From Aureococcus anophagefferens (Eukaryota > Sar > Pelagophyceae > Pelagomonadales > Pelagomonadaceae), in assembly GCF_000186865.1 (NCBI RefSeq), contig NW_008705565.1:1961811-2025810 (forward strand): 64,000 bases of DNA. The letters run 5' to 3'. The notes beneath the pieces are model-generated. The model saw nothing but the letters and a program-made list of their open reading frames with translations. It did no database searches and had not been told where the DNA came from. Shown in pieces: positions 51,771-61,255 of this stretch. The position numbers were made by a program, and so were the translations under genes. The number at the start of each line of letters is the position of its first letter. The stretch's first letter is position 1.

Positions 51771-51969
51771 GTCGAGTAGTGGACACGCTTCCTGGTGCAG
51801 CGCCCGACGACGCCATGAGCCCCGCCGCGGGCCGGATTTCGCCCGGGAGCGGCGACGACGACGCCGTTGTCGAGTAGTGGACATCACGATCCGAGAAGTG
51901 CACATCGCCATCCAACGCCATGAGCCGCGCCGCGGGCCGGATTTCGCCCGGGAGCGGCGACGACGACGG
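51771..51969. repeat. Duplicated 5' end of the gene at 51920
   Basis: GTCGAGTAGTGGACA occurs at 51771 and 51869, and a 55-bp block starting ACGCCATGAGC occurs at 51810 and 51915 with very few changes. Both blocks carry an ATG (51815 and 51920). The upstream copy encodes a 20-residue open frame (51815-51877) that stops at TAG; the downstream copy is the start of a longer protein with the same first residues. Confidence 0.85.
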
Positions 51970-52456
51970 CGTCGACGGCTCGCTGGCCTGCGGCTTCGTG
52001 GAGTGCTTCGCGGACCTCGGCTGCACCATATGCGCGTCCGACGACGCGAACTTCGCGCGCGCGCGCATCAAGCTCCGGGAGGGGTCGCCCTGGTACGCTC
52101 TAGCCTCCGAGCAGCTGCCCCTCGACGCGACCAAGTCCGCGCGGTGGCGCTTCGCGGGGCTCCTCGCCGGGTGCGAGACCGCGGAGCTGACGGCGCCGCA
52201 GAGCGACGGCTCGACGCTGCTGGCCTACGCCGTCGACGTGGGCGACGCCGTCGCCGTCGAATGCCTCCTCGACCGCCTGCCGCGGCGCGATCGCGAGGAG
52301 ACGGCGCTCCGCGCGAACCGCGCCGGCGCGTCCGCGGCGTCCATCGCCCGGGAGTGTCAGCCCGCCATCTTCGCCCACTTCACGGTCCTGGGCCTCGGCG
52401 GCGCCTGGCGCGCGCCGACGCCCAACACGCCGAGGCGCCGGAAGTTCTTTCCCTAA
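51920..52456 (+). CDS. Ankyrin-like small protein
   Basis: 178 residues (MSRAAGRISPGSGDDDG). One region, DGSTLLAYAVDVGDAVAVECLLDRL (first part at about residues 92-110), reads like an ankyrin repeat, and ARWRFAGLLAGCE before it could be a degenerate one. The rest is unassigned. Its 5' end is duplicated just upstream. Convergent with the ankyrin protein on the minus strand; stops are 8 bp apart. Confidence 0.6.
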   Translation: MSRAAGRISPGSGDDDGVDGSLACGFVECFADLGCTICASDDANFARARIKLREGSPWYALASEQLPLDATKSARWRFAGLLAGCETAELTAPQSDGSTLLAYAVDVGDAVAVECLLDRLPRRDREETALRANRAGASAASIARECQPAIFAHFTVLGLGGAWRAPTPNTPRRRKFFP

Positions 52457-52464
52457 GTGACGCC

Positions 52465-53199
52465 TTAGACGGCCTTCTCCGGCGGGCCGAGCTGGCCCTT
52501 GAAGCGCACCTCGCGGAGCTCCGCGAGGATCTTCTCGCACGCCTCGCACCCGTTGCCCTCCCAGGCGTTGAGCTGCGCGTGCGCCTCCGCGTCCTGGCTG
52601 ATGTCGTCGAGCGCCCACCAGCTCGCGCCCTTGTCGATGAGGAGCCGGAGCGTCTCGGCGTCGCCGTACTGGGCGGCGTACATGGTGGCCGTCATGCCGA
52701 GCGTGTAGGAGGCCTGGTCGACGCGCGCGCCCCTGTCGATGAGCAGCGCGGCCGCGGCGGTCCGCTGGTAGAGCACGGCGTAGTGCAGCGCCGGCGAGCC
52801 CTTGTGGTCGCACTCGTTCGCGTCGGCGCCCTTGGCGAAGGCGAGCTCCATGACCTCGAGCTGGCCGCGCTTCGCCGCGAGCATGAGCAGCGACTTGCCG
52901 TAGACGTCGTCCGTCCGCAGGCCGATCGTCGCGCCCTCGTCGAACCATCGCCGCACCCGCGCGACGTCGCCCTTCTCCGCGGCCGCGGCGACGTCCCGCG
53001 GGAGGCGCGGCTTCGACGCCTCGTACTCCGCGATCCTCTCCGCCTCCTCGCGCTCCTTCTCCCACTTGAGGCGCTTCCGCACGCGCTCCTTCTCCTCCAG
53101 CTCCGCCTGCTTGATGGCGATGGCCTCCTTGGCGTCGTCGACCTTATCGGTGACGACCTTCTTGGCGCCGTCGACCTTGCCCTTGATCCACGAAGCCAT
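52465..53199 (-). CDS. Ankyrin-repeat protein
   Basis: 244 residues from the Met at 53199 (MASWIKGKVDGAKK). A charged helical N-terminus (KQAELEEKERVRKRLKWEKE, about residues 31-50) precedes four ankyrin repeats: KGDVARVRRWFDEGA, YGKSLLMLAAKRGQLEVMEL, KGSPALHYAVLYQRTAAAAL and LGMTATMYAAQYGDAETLRL. A short C-terminal region with two Cys follows. Protein-protein interaction role; no specific orthologue recognised. Confidence 0.8.
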   Translation of the reverse strand: MASWIKGKVDGAKKVVTDKVDDAKEAIAIKQAELEEKERVRKRLKWEKEREEAERIAEYEASKPRLPRDVAAAAEKGDVARVRRWFDEGATIGLRTDDVYGKSLLMLAAKRGQLEVMELAFAKGADANECDHKGSPALHYAVLYQRTAAAALLIDRGARVDQASYTLGMTATMYAAQYGDAETLRLLIDKGASWWALDDISQDAEAHAQLNAWEGNGCEACEKILAELREVRFKGQLGPPEKAV

Positions 53200-53439
53200 G
53201 GGTCTGGCCACGACGCGGAGGCTCAAATCAGCCCCGAGAGCCTCCCATAGAAGCTCGTTTTGCCACAGGCCGCACTGGCTCGCTTTGCTCGCTCGCTTGG
53301 GCAGCCGCCAAAGCAGCCGCGCAGCGCCCGCAGCGTCGTTTCGAACACACCGCTCGTCGCGTTCGCGTCGTCGCCACCGCCCCTCGCCGTTCGCGCCCCG
53401 CCGTCGACGCCACCGACCGCGCCGCGCGCCGTCGAAGGC

Positions 53440-54495
53440 ATGGCGGCCATCCTCGACGACCTCGACGACCTCGGCGAGCTCGACGAGAACCTCGGGCGCC
53501 AGCGCCGCGGCCACGGCCAGGCCGCGGGCACGTCCAAGGTCAGCGCCGTCACGGGCAAGGTCTCCGCCGCCAAGGGCGCGGCGGCGGGTGCGTCGGGCCC
53601 GCTGGACGGCGGCGCGCGGTCCGCGGCGCCCGACGGCGGCGTGAGCAAGGCCGCGGACAAGGTCAAGGCCATGGGCATCAACAACCACCAGATGCGCGGC
53701 GTCAAGGACTGGGTCACGGCGCGCGACGACGAGCAGTGGAGCCTGCTGCCCGAGGGCATGGTCGCCGTCAACGTGTCCCACAGCAATTTGAGCCAGAAGA
53801 TGCTCGAGCTCCGCTTCGACCTCCACCAGACCGTCGGCGAGGTCAAGGCGCGGCTCCACCTCCACCACGGCACGCCCGCCGACATGCAGCGCCTCACGCT
53901 CCGCGACGGCGGCGTCGACCTCTGCGCCATGGACGACGACTCGAAGATGCTCGGCTTCTACAGCGTGACGTCCGGCATGGAGATCTTCGTCCGCGACGTC
54001 GACCCCCACTCCATCTCGCGCAACGGCGCGCTCGAGAACACGGATTTGGTCGACAAGTACCGCATGGACGACGAGACCTACGAGGCCCGCAAGGGCACGG
54101 TGCGCGAGTGGATCAAGGAGCAGAAGGCCGCGGACCCGAACTGGAAGCCGCCCAAGCCCAACGGCGCGACGAACTTCGCCAACGCCAAGACCGCGGCGCT
54201 GCCCGCGGACGTCCCCACGGACGCCGACGCCGCCCACGTCGTGTTGGGCGGCCGCTGCGAGGTGAGCCCGGGCGCGCGCCGCGGCGTCGTCAAGTTCGTC
54301 GGCGCCGTCGACGGCATGCCGCCGGGCGTCTGGGTCGGCGTCCACCTCGACGACCCCATGGGCAAGAACGACGGCACCATCAAGGGCAAACCCATCTTCG
54401 AGAGCGCGCCGAACCACGGCACCTTCGCGCGGCCCAAGAACGTCGCCTGCGGCGACTACCCCAACGAGCTCGACGACTCCGACGACGAGCTCTGA
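53440..54495 (+). CDS. TBCB: Tubulin-folding cofactor B
   Basis: 351 residues from the Met at 53440 (MAAILDDLDDLGELDENL). An N-terminal extension rich in Gly/Ala, a ubiquitin-like domain (about residues 105-185: VAVNVSHSNLSQKMLELRF), a charged linker with KYRMDDETYEARKGTVREW, and a C-terminal CAP-Gly domain (about 265-340) containing GVWVGVHLDDPMGKNDGTIK. The GKNDG motif that binds EEY/F tails is intact. TBCB works with TBCE in alpha-tubulin folding. The acidic C-terminus (DDSDDEL) is usual in this family. Confidence 0.92.
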   Translation: MAAILDDLDDLGELDENLGRQRRGHGQAAGTSKVSAVTGKVSAAKGAAAGASGPLDGGARSAAPDGGVSKAADKVKAMGINNHQMRGVKDWVTARDDEQWSLLPEGMVAVNVSHSNLSQKMLELRFDLHQTVGEVKARLHLHHGTPADMQRLTLRDGGVDLCAMDDDSKMLGFYSVTSGMEIFVRDVDPHSISRNGALENTDLVDKYRMDDETYEARKGTVREWIKEQKAADPNWKPPKPNGATNFANAKTAALPADVPTDADAAHVVLGGRCEVSPGARRGVVKFVGAVDGMPPGVWVGVHLDDPMGKNDGTIKGKPIFESAPNHGTFARPKNVACGDYPNELDDSDDEL

Positions 54496-54613
54496 GGGAG
54501 GAGTAACGCGCGTTCGACATGGTGTTTTTTTTTAGGGGGGATGCGTAGCCGGTCGCGCGGCTCCCAATCGGGGAGGCGCGCGGATCCGGGTACGGTCGCG
54601 GCGTTTGGGCCCC

Positions 54614-55507
54614 TCAGGAGGCAAAATCGGCGTTGCCGAGGCCCTTGGGCTTGTAGAGGGCGCGCTTCCGCGCCTCGAAGTGGCCCTGGGCCCAGCAGCC
54701 CCGGAACTGGTCGACCTGGTCCTTGTAGAACCGCGCGACGGAGTCCTTGATCGTCACCGTCGGCTTCCCCGTGTTCATCGCGAGGAGCTGGACCTCGCAG
54801 GCGCGCTCGAGGTAGTAGATCTCGTCGAAGGCCTCGGCGACGGAGTCGCCGCAGGTGATGGGGCCGTGGCTCTGGTGCATGAGCACGCGCTTGGAGCCCA
54901 TGACCTCGGCCAACCGGTCGCCCTCGGCCTTGCCGAGCACGAGGCCCTCGTAGACCGTGTCGTAGGCGACCTCGTCGAGGAAGCGGCACGAGTTCTGGTG
55001 GATCATCTTGATCTCCATGTCCTCGAGGCAGCAGAGGGCCGACGCCTTGGGCTGGTGCGTGTGGAGCACGCAGACGGCGTGCGGGTGCTTGAGGTGGATG
55101 CGGCTGTGGATGTAGAACGCCGTCGGGTCCGGCAGGCCGTCGCCCTCGACGACGTCGCCGTTCGCGTCCAATAAGAGCAGATTCGACGCCGTGACCTCGC
55201 TCCAGTTGAGGCCGTAGGGGATGCAGAGGAACCGGTCGCGCGTGCCGGGGACCATGACCGTCAAATGGTTGTCGATGCCCTCGTTGAGGCCGAGCTCGTC
55301 CATGATGCGGTAGCACGCGGCCATGTCGATGCGCGCCTCGCGCAGCTTCGCCGCGTCGCAGCCGAGGTGGCCCCGCGTCTTCGACGTGAGCAGGCCGTAG
55401 GGGCCGACGACGGACACGGTCTTCGGCGCCTCCTCGGTCTGCGGCGACACCTTGCCGTCGACCTTCGCCTTCTTCGCCGGGGCGCCGTAGGCGACGTTCG
55501 CCGCCAT
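54614..55507 (-). CDS. Class II aldolase/adducin-domain protein
   Basis: 297 residues from the Met at 55507 (MAANVAYGAPAKKAK). The domain spans about residues 60-270. Zinc-site candidates are HTHQPKASAL (about residue 158) and the later HQSHGPITCGDSV; INHLTV-type glycine/asparagine loop is here GIDNHLTVMVPG. Members include fuculose-phosphate and ribulose-phosphate aldolases/epimerases and the actin-capping adducins. The His ligands favour an enzyme or a non-catalytic adducin head; the substrate is not predictable. The same family occurs widely in algae and bacteria. Convergent with TBCB. Confidence 0.8.
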   Translation of the reverse strand: MAANVAYGAPAKKAKVDGKVSPQTEEAPKTVSVVGPYGLLTSKTRGHLGCDAAKLREARIDMAACYRIMDELGLNEGIDNHLTVMVPGTRDRFLCIPYGLNWSEVTASNLLLLDANGDVVEGDGLPDPTAFYIHSRIHLKHPHAVCVLHTHQPKASALCCLEDMEIKMIHQNSCRFLDEVAYDTVYEGLVLGKAEGDRLAEVMGSKRVLMHQSHGPITCGDSVAEAFDEIYYLERACEVQLLAMNTGKPTVTIKDSVARFYKDQVDQFRGCWAQGHFEARKRALYKPKGLGNADFAS

Positions 55508-55758
55508 GCCTGGTGTGTTGCGGACGCCTCGAGTGCCGCGCGGCGGATCGAGGACAGGCGTCGAGCTCGAGCAGCGCGTCGTCGCTCGGACGAGGACGTC
55601 CCGCATGTGATCGAGCCGTGCACCGATGCTTAATCGTCGGCGCCACCCGCGACAGCATGGGCGCCCCGAGGACTTCCCCGAAGGTCGACTTGAAGGTCGT
55701 AAGAGTAGCGTATGACGAGCGCCAAACGACAAACAAGCAAGTTACACGAAAAGAAGCA

Positions 55759-57114
55759 CTAGACGGCCGACGCGACGTCGGAGAGGAAGCGGAACGGGTT
55801 CTGCCGCTTGAGGCCGCCGCCGTTGTCGCCGCGGAGGCGGTGGGACCGGCGGACGGTGCCCGGGACGCCCGGCGCGCGGTAGTGGACGGCCGACGTGTCG
55901 GCGACGACGAGGGTGCGCGCCGCGCCCGCCACGGGGAGCAGCGGCGCGGCGGCGGCGTCGCAGAAGTCGACGTAGGCGCGGCCCGCGGCCGCGGCCGCGG
56001 GCGACCCCCGGAGGCGGAAGGACGGCTCGCGCCGCGCCTCGTCGCCGCCCGTCGCGTAGGCGTGGAGCCAGGCGAGGCGGTCCACGGTGTGGCGCTGGGA
56101 GCCGACGGCCACCGTCAACGGCCCGTGCGCGGGCGTCAGCGGCGCGTCGAAGAGCCAGACTTTCACGACGCTCGCGAAGCTGTCGATGTGCGCGGCGGAC
56201 TGGGGGTCGCCGGCCGTCGCGGAGACGTTGCGCGCGACCCAGGCGTAGGGCGGCGCCGGCACGGCGGCCCCGGGCTCGCCCGCGACGACCGCGAGCAAAT
56301 CGCGGAGGCCCGCGTCGCCGCCGATCGCGTCGAAGTCCCTCAGGATGACGCCGTCGCGGCGCCACTCGTCGAGCACGGCGCCGCTGCCCGGGGGCGCGTA
56401 GTGGGCGAGGCGCGCGTCCCGGAGCCGCTCCGCGAGGAGCGCGCGGAACGCGTGGAGCCCGGCGCCGTCCAGCGCGTGCGGCACGTAGCGGCTCGGGCTC
56501 AGGACGTCGCGGAGGTCGCAGGCCGTCGACGCGTCCACGAGGAGGTCCAGGAAGCCGCGGCCGGGGAAGGCGCCGCCCGTCGCCGCCGCGAGGAGCGCGT
56601 AGTCGCCGCCGTCGAGCGCGGAAGCCGCGAGCGCGCGGAGCTCCGCCGCCGCCGCCGCCTTGTCGCCGCAGTCCTCGGCGCCGCCCTCGCGCCGCCGCGC
56701 CTGGAGGATGTCGAAGTTCCCGCCGCCGTCGAGGATCGCCGGGCCGAGGGCGCACTGGCCGAAGGTCGCGCCGGCCGCGACGCCGAGGAGCCCGGCGTCG
56801 GCGCCGACGCGGCACGCGCCGCGGCCGCCGTCGCCGGGGAGCCGCACGGCGAGCTCGGGGATGGGCGGGATGACGTCCGCGCTCACGTAGCGCCACCAGA
56901 CGTCGCAGCGCGGCGACGCGACCAAGCACTCCTCCGCGCAGGTGGCGTCGCCGCAGGCCGTCCGCCGGCAGTAGGGCGCCTCGCCGGCGGGCTCGTGCTC
57001 GTCGACGAAGAGCGTGCGCTCCGTCGACGACCAGGACACGCACGGCTCGCCGCCGACGACGGGCAGCAGCAGCAGGACCGCGCCGCGGGGCAGCCGCGGG
57101 AATGCGAGCCGCAT
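55759..57114 (-). CDS. PhyH-like 2-oxoglutarate oxygenase, secretory
   Basis: 451 residues. The N-terminus (MRLAFPRLPRGAVLLLLPVV) is a signal peptide, followed by a Cys-rich segment (PYCRRTACGDATCAEECLVA) and an Ala-rich middle. The catalytic region lies at about residues 300-430: QSAAHIDSFASVVKVWLF contains His-x-Asp, and LVVADTSAVHYRAPGVPG contains the distal His, followed by RRSHRLRG as a possible 2-oxoglutarate anchor. This is the layout of phytanoyl-CoA-dioxygenase-like enzymes. A lumenal or extracellular substrate is implied by the leader. Its start codon overlaps the 5' end of the retroelement frame on the other strand. Confidence 0.75.
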   Translation of the reverse strand: MRLAFPRLPRGAVLLLLPVVGGEPCVSWSSTERTLFVDEHEPAGEAPYCRRTACGDATCAEECLVASPRCDVWWRYVSADVIPPIPELAVRLPGDGGRGACRVGADAGLLGVAAGATFGQCALGPAILDGGGNFDILQARRREGGAEDCGDKAAAAAELRALAASALDGGDYALLAAATGGAFPGRGFLDLLVDASTACDLRDVLSPSRYVPHALDGAGLHAFRALLAERLRDARLAHYAPPGSGAVLDEWRRDGVILRDFDAIGGDAGLRDLLAVVAGEPGAAVPAPPYAWVARNVSATAGDPQSAAHIDSFASVVKVWLFDAPLTPAHGPLTVAVGSQRHTVDRLAWLHAYATGGDEARREPSFRLRGSPAAAAAGRAYVDFCDAAAAPLLPVAGAARTLVVADTSAVHYRAPGVPGTVRRSHRLRGDNGGGLKRQNPFRFLSDVASAV

Positions 57115-59997
57115 ATCGTCACCGGCGAGCTCAGCCGGGCGGACACGTCCGACCGCGCGTCCTGGGTCAGCTCCGGGACAAGCACCTGCCGAGGCACGGC
57201 GCGCTCCCCGAGCTCACGCACCTCGACGACGCCGTCGACTTCGACCTGGACCTGCGCGAGACGTACCGCATGCTCCCGCGGCGGTCCGGCACGGGCCCGG
57301 ACATGCTCCCGAACGAGCACCTGACGCTCGTCACGCGCGGCTACCCGGGCAACATCAAGGCGACGGCGACCATGGCGCTCGTCAACCGCTTCGAGTCCGA
57401 CCGCGTGAACGCCAAGCTGCCGGCCTGGCTCTACTGGATCGACGCCGCCGTGCGCCTCCTGGCGCTCGTCAAGAAGCTGGGAGTGGGCACCGCGGCGCCG
57501 GACGCGCGGCCCCTCGGCCTCGGCGGCGTGCGGCGCCGCGCGTCCACGACCCTGGTGGTCAAGATCGTCGCCGCGGAGATGGCGGAGAAGCTCTACCCGG
57601 TCCAGATCTCGGTGGGCGTCCCGAGCGGCGCCCACGCCTTGGTCTTCGGAGTGCGGGCCATGACGGAGAAGAAGCCGGACTTCGTCTACGTCAAGATCGA
57701 CAAGCGAAACGCATACAACCAGGTGCACCGCGCGTCGATCATGGACGCGCTCAACAGCGACCCGGGACTGGCGGCCTACGCCCGCTTCCGGCACGCGTAC
57801 TACTCGCGCGACGCGCCCATCGTCATCGACGGGCGCATCGCGGACTTCGCGTCCTGCGAGGGCGTCCAGCAGGGCGACCCGGCGTCCTGCGCGGACTACG
57901 CGTTCGCGACGCACGCCTGCGCCGTCACCCTCGACGCGGAGCTCCAGGCGGCCGGCGGCTTCGCCCGGTTCCAGGTCGACGACGGCATCGCCGCCGGTCC
58001 GGCGGACGTCGTCTTCCCGGCGCTCCGCCGGTACGCCGCGGCCGTCGAGCCCCACGGCGAGACCATCCGCTTCGACAAGTGCTCGGCGTGGTCGCCGTCC
58101 TTGGGCGCGGCCCTCGCCGTGCACCCGGCCTACATCGCGGACTGCGAGTCCGTCGCGGGCCTGACCCGGGCCCAGGACCGGGCCCAGCAGTTCGCCGTCG
58201 TCCACGACGGCGGCATCCTCGTCTCCGGCGTGCCCATGGGCGAGCCCGAGTACGTCGAGTCAAACCTCACCTCCAAGTTGGAGGACACGATGAGCTACGT
58301 CAACAAAGTCACCACACAGCTCCGGTCCTCCTCCTCGCAGGCGCTCTGGCTCCTCTTGCTCTGGTGCATGAGCACGCGCGTCGACTACTGGGCGCAGACC
58401 CTGTACGTGTCGGCGTCCCGGATCTTCCTCGCGGACTTCGACACGGCCGTCACGAGCGCGGCGAGCGACGCCTTCGGCGAGGCCGGGCCTTTGATCTTGG
58501 CCGACGATCTTGCGCGGAAGCGGCTCCGCATGCCGATCCGCCACGGTGGCGGCGGGCTGCGCCTCCGCGTCGGCGTCGCCGCCGCCGCGTTCTTCGGCGC
58601 GGGCTGCGCCGTGCTGCCGACCATGGTCGACCGCCTCGTCGGCGGGTTGACGGTGGCCGGCTTTATGACCCAGCTCGAGCCGGAGTTGGGTCAAGGGTCC
58701 TTCGACGAGGGGGCCTCGGGCCAGTTCGCGGGCCTCGAGGCCGCCGCGGGCTCCGGGTGCTCCACCGCCGTCGAGATGCTCGCGGCCTGGGACTCCATGG
58801 TCGCCGCCGTGGCCGAGGAGGAGGACCACGAGGGCCTCCTCGCGAAGCCCTTCGCCGACGCGGGCGTCGGCGACGGCGGCGTGCGCGTCCCCAAGATGCA
58901 GCACCGCCTGACGGCGGAGCTCGACAAGGTGGCGTTCGCGGCCTACAAGGCCGAGCTCGCGGACCTCGCGATCGACGGTTTCCCCTACTGCGCCGCCGAG
59001 GCGGCGCGGGACCAGGCCGCGAGGGCCTGGCTCACGACGCTCCCGGTGGGCTGCGCGGCCTTCACGAACGGCGAGTTCGCCGAGGTCGCCGCGACCTACT
59101 TCGGCGTCAAGAGCCCGTGCATGATCCCCCACGTCGCGAGGCGCATCCAGAACACGTCGAGCGTCGTCGACGCCTTCGGCCACGTCTTCTTCACCGACGT
59201 CAGGATCCTGAACCGCAAGAGCGTGCGGACGGCCTGGCACGACAGCGTCGCGACCGTCATCGAGGGCTCGCTCCGCGAGGCGCGCGTGTCCTACGACCGG
59301 GAGGTCCTCGGCGTCTTCGCGGACCTGGTGCCCGCCGACGCGGCCACGTCCTTCTTCGAGCAGCACGCGGGCAAGGGGGCCCGGGATAAGGCCGGCATCG
59401 TCCCGGACTTCAAGCTCGTGCCGGGCGGCCGCGCCGCGCAGCTCGCCGACGTCAAGACCATCGGCTTCGCCAAGTCGCGCTACGGCCGGTCGCCCGCCCG
59501 CAGAGGCGGCACCTTGCCGTGCGACGAGCGCGCGGGCATCATCAACCGCGAGTACCGCCTGCACGCCGAGAAGCTCGACAAGAAGTTCTACCCGGACGAG
59601 GCTTCGCCGGGTCCCTTCGAGCGCCGCCTCGGATCCTTCGGCTCCGTCGTCGGCTTCGTGGCGGGCTACTTCGGCGAGCTGAGCAAGGGCGCCCACGAGG
59701 TCCTGGCCATGGCCGCCGAGGAGATCGCGGAGCGGACCTGGGTCGAGGCCGGCGCCACGAGCCTCGACCACGCGAAGTCGATCCAGAAGCAGCGGCTCTA
59801 CCGCGAGTGGGGCGTCGCCTCCGTGCGCGCGGTCGCGCGGATCAAGATCGAAGGCCTCGGCCTCATCGGCGCCCCGTCGTCGATCCCGCGGCCCGACTAC
59901 GGCCGGGACGCGGCCGCGAAGCAGGGCCCGCGACGCGGCCTACGCCCGCGCGGCCCGCGGCACCGGCGGGACCTTCGGCGTCGCCTACGAGCAGTAG
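57102..59997 (+). mobile_element. Retroelement: reverse transcriptase with probable PD-(D/E)XK nuclease, 5' truncated
   Basis: One continuous coding frame of about 960 residues. RT motifs: finger region TGPDMLPNEHL, motif A VKIDKRNAYNQVHRASIMD, motif B CEGVQQGDPASC, motif C FQVDDGIAAG and motif D RFDKCSAWSP; the three catalytic Asp are kept. Then RMPIRHGGGGLRLRVG, usual downstream of RT in non-LTR-like elements. Near the C-terminus, IVPDFKLVPGG ... LADVKTIGF fits a PD-(D/E)XK nuclease core (PD ... DVK). No LTR, integrase, RNase H or CCHC knuckle was seen. The frame appears to slip by one base in the CCC run at 59927-59929; the other frame then gives DAAYARAARGTGG and stops at 59995. The left limit is set by the neighbouring gene's start. 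Confidence 0.72.
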
Positions 59998-60362
59998 CCG
60001 CCCTACGTCGTCGTGCCCTCTTCGTCGCCGTGCTCGCGTACGCCTCCGCCCTAGTCGTGTCCTCCCGTGACGCTTCCCTACGCCCCCCTTCGCTGTTCTC
60101 TCCCCCTTCGGTCCTTCCCTGCGCCGCGGCTAAGCATATCGCCACGAGAACAAAATTCGGGGCGATGTTGCCGTGTTCAAGAATCAAAAAGCGCGCCGGG
60201 CAAAAAGTGCGCCGCGATAGAGCTCCGATCGTGCTTGCAGCCGAGGAGCGCGTCCGGCAGCGCGAAGCGGTGGGGCCGCGGCGCGCCGGGCCCGGAGACC
60301 GCGAGGCCGCCGCGCGCGACGACGAGCTCCGTGCCGCGACGCGGCGCCGGAGCGCAGGCCGG
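59998..60362. other. Retroelement 3' flank and CDPK promoter region
   Basis: About 365 bp. Pyrimidine-rich (CCTTCGCTGTTCTCTCCCCC near 60090), then GC-poorer sequence near 60130-60200. No poly-A tail or target duplication for the retroelement could be identified. No gene seen. Confidence 0.4.
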
Positions 60363-61224
60363 ATGAGCTCCTTCTTCGAGCCGGCGACGCCCGTCGACGG
60401 CGCCCGGGAGGTGCGCACGCCCGGGACGCCCGTCGAGTCGCCGCCGGAGCCCGCGGAAAACAGCGCCATGGACAGCATCTACGAGTTCATGTCCGGCCTC
60501 CTGGGCCTCGGCGGCGCCGGCGGCGACGGCGGCCGCGCGCCCGCGGCGCGGGGCGAGCCCCTCGAGCGGTCGACGACGCGCATGCGCGACGCGCTCCTCG
60601 CGCGGAACAAGAGCGTCAAGAGCGGCCCGCGGCGCCAGCGCCGCGACACGGAGCTGTTGAAAATACCTCTCAAGTCCGTCTACGACGTCCGCGAGAAGAT
60701 CGGCAACGGGTCCTACGGTACGGTCTGCCGCTGCTGGCACGTCGGCTCCGGCGCCGAGTGCGCCGTCAAGACCGTGCGGCGGAGCCACGCGGGCGACGGC
60801 GGCGCGGGCGGCACGACCATGTACGCGGATTTGAAGGAGGCGGCGCAGGCGAAGCGGTCGCTCACGCCGCGGCCGCCGGGCCGCGATTTGGGCGCGGCGA
60901 GCGACGGCGACGGCACGCCGAGCGGCACGCAACTCAACGGCAAGCCCCGCGACGGCGCCGGAGGCAAGGGCACGGCGGGGCCCCGGTCGGCCGCGGAGAT
61001 CGACGCGGCGCTGCAGAAGGAGATCGAGATCCTGACGAACATGCACCACCCCCACATCATCGAGCTCTTCGACGTCTTCGACGACGCGCCGAACGACGCC
61101 GTGCACATCGTCATGCCCCTCTGCCGCGGCGGCGAGCTGTTCGGCCGCATCGGCGGCGGCTTCTCCGAGGTCGACGCGGCCGTCTACTCGCAGCAGATGC
61201 TGTCCGCGCTCGAGTACCTCCACT

Positions 61225-61255
<31 letters not shown>

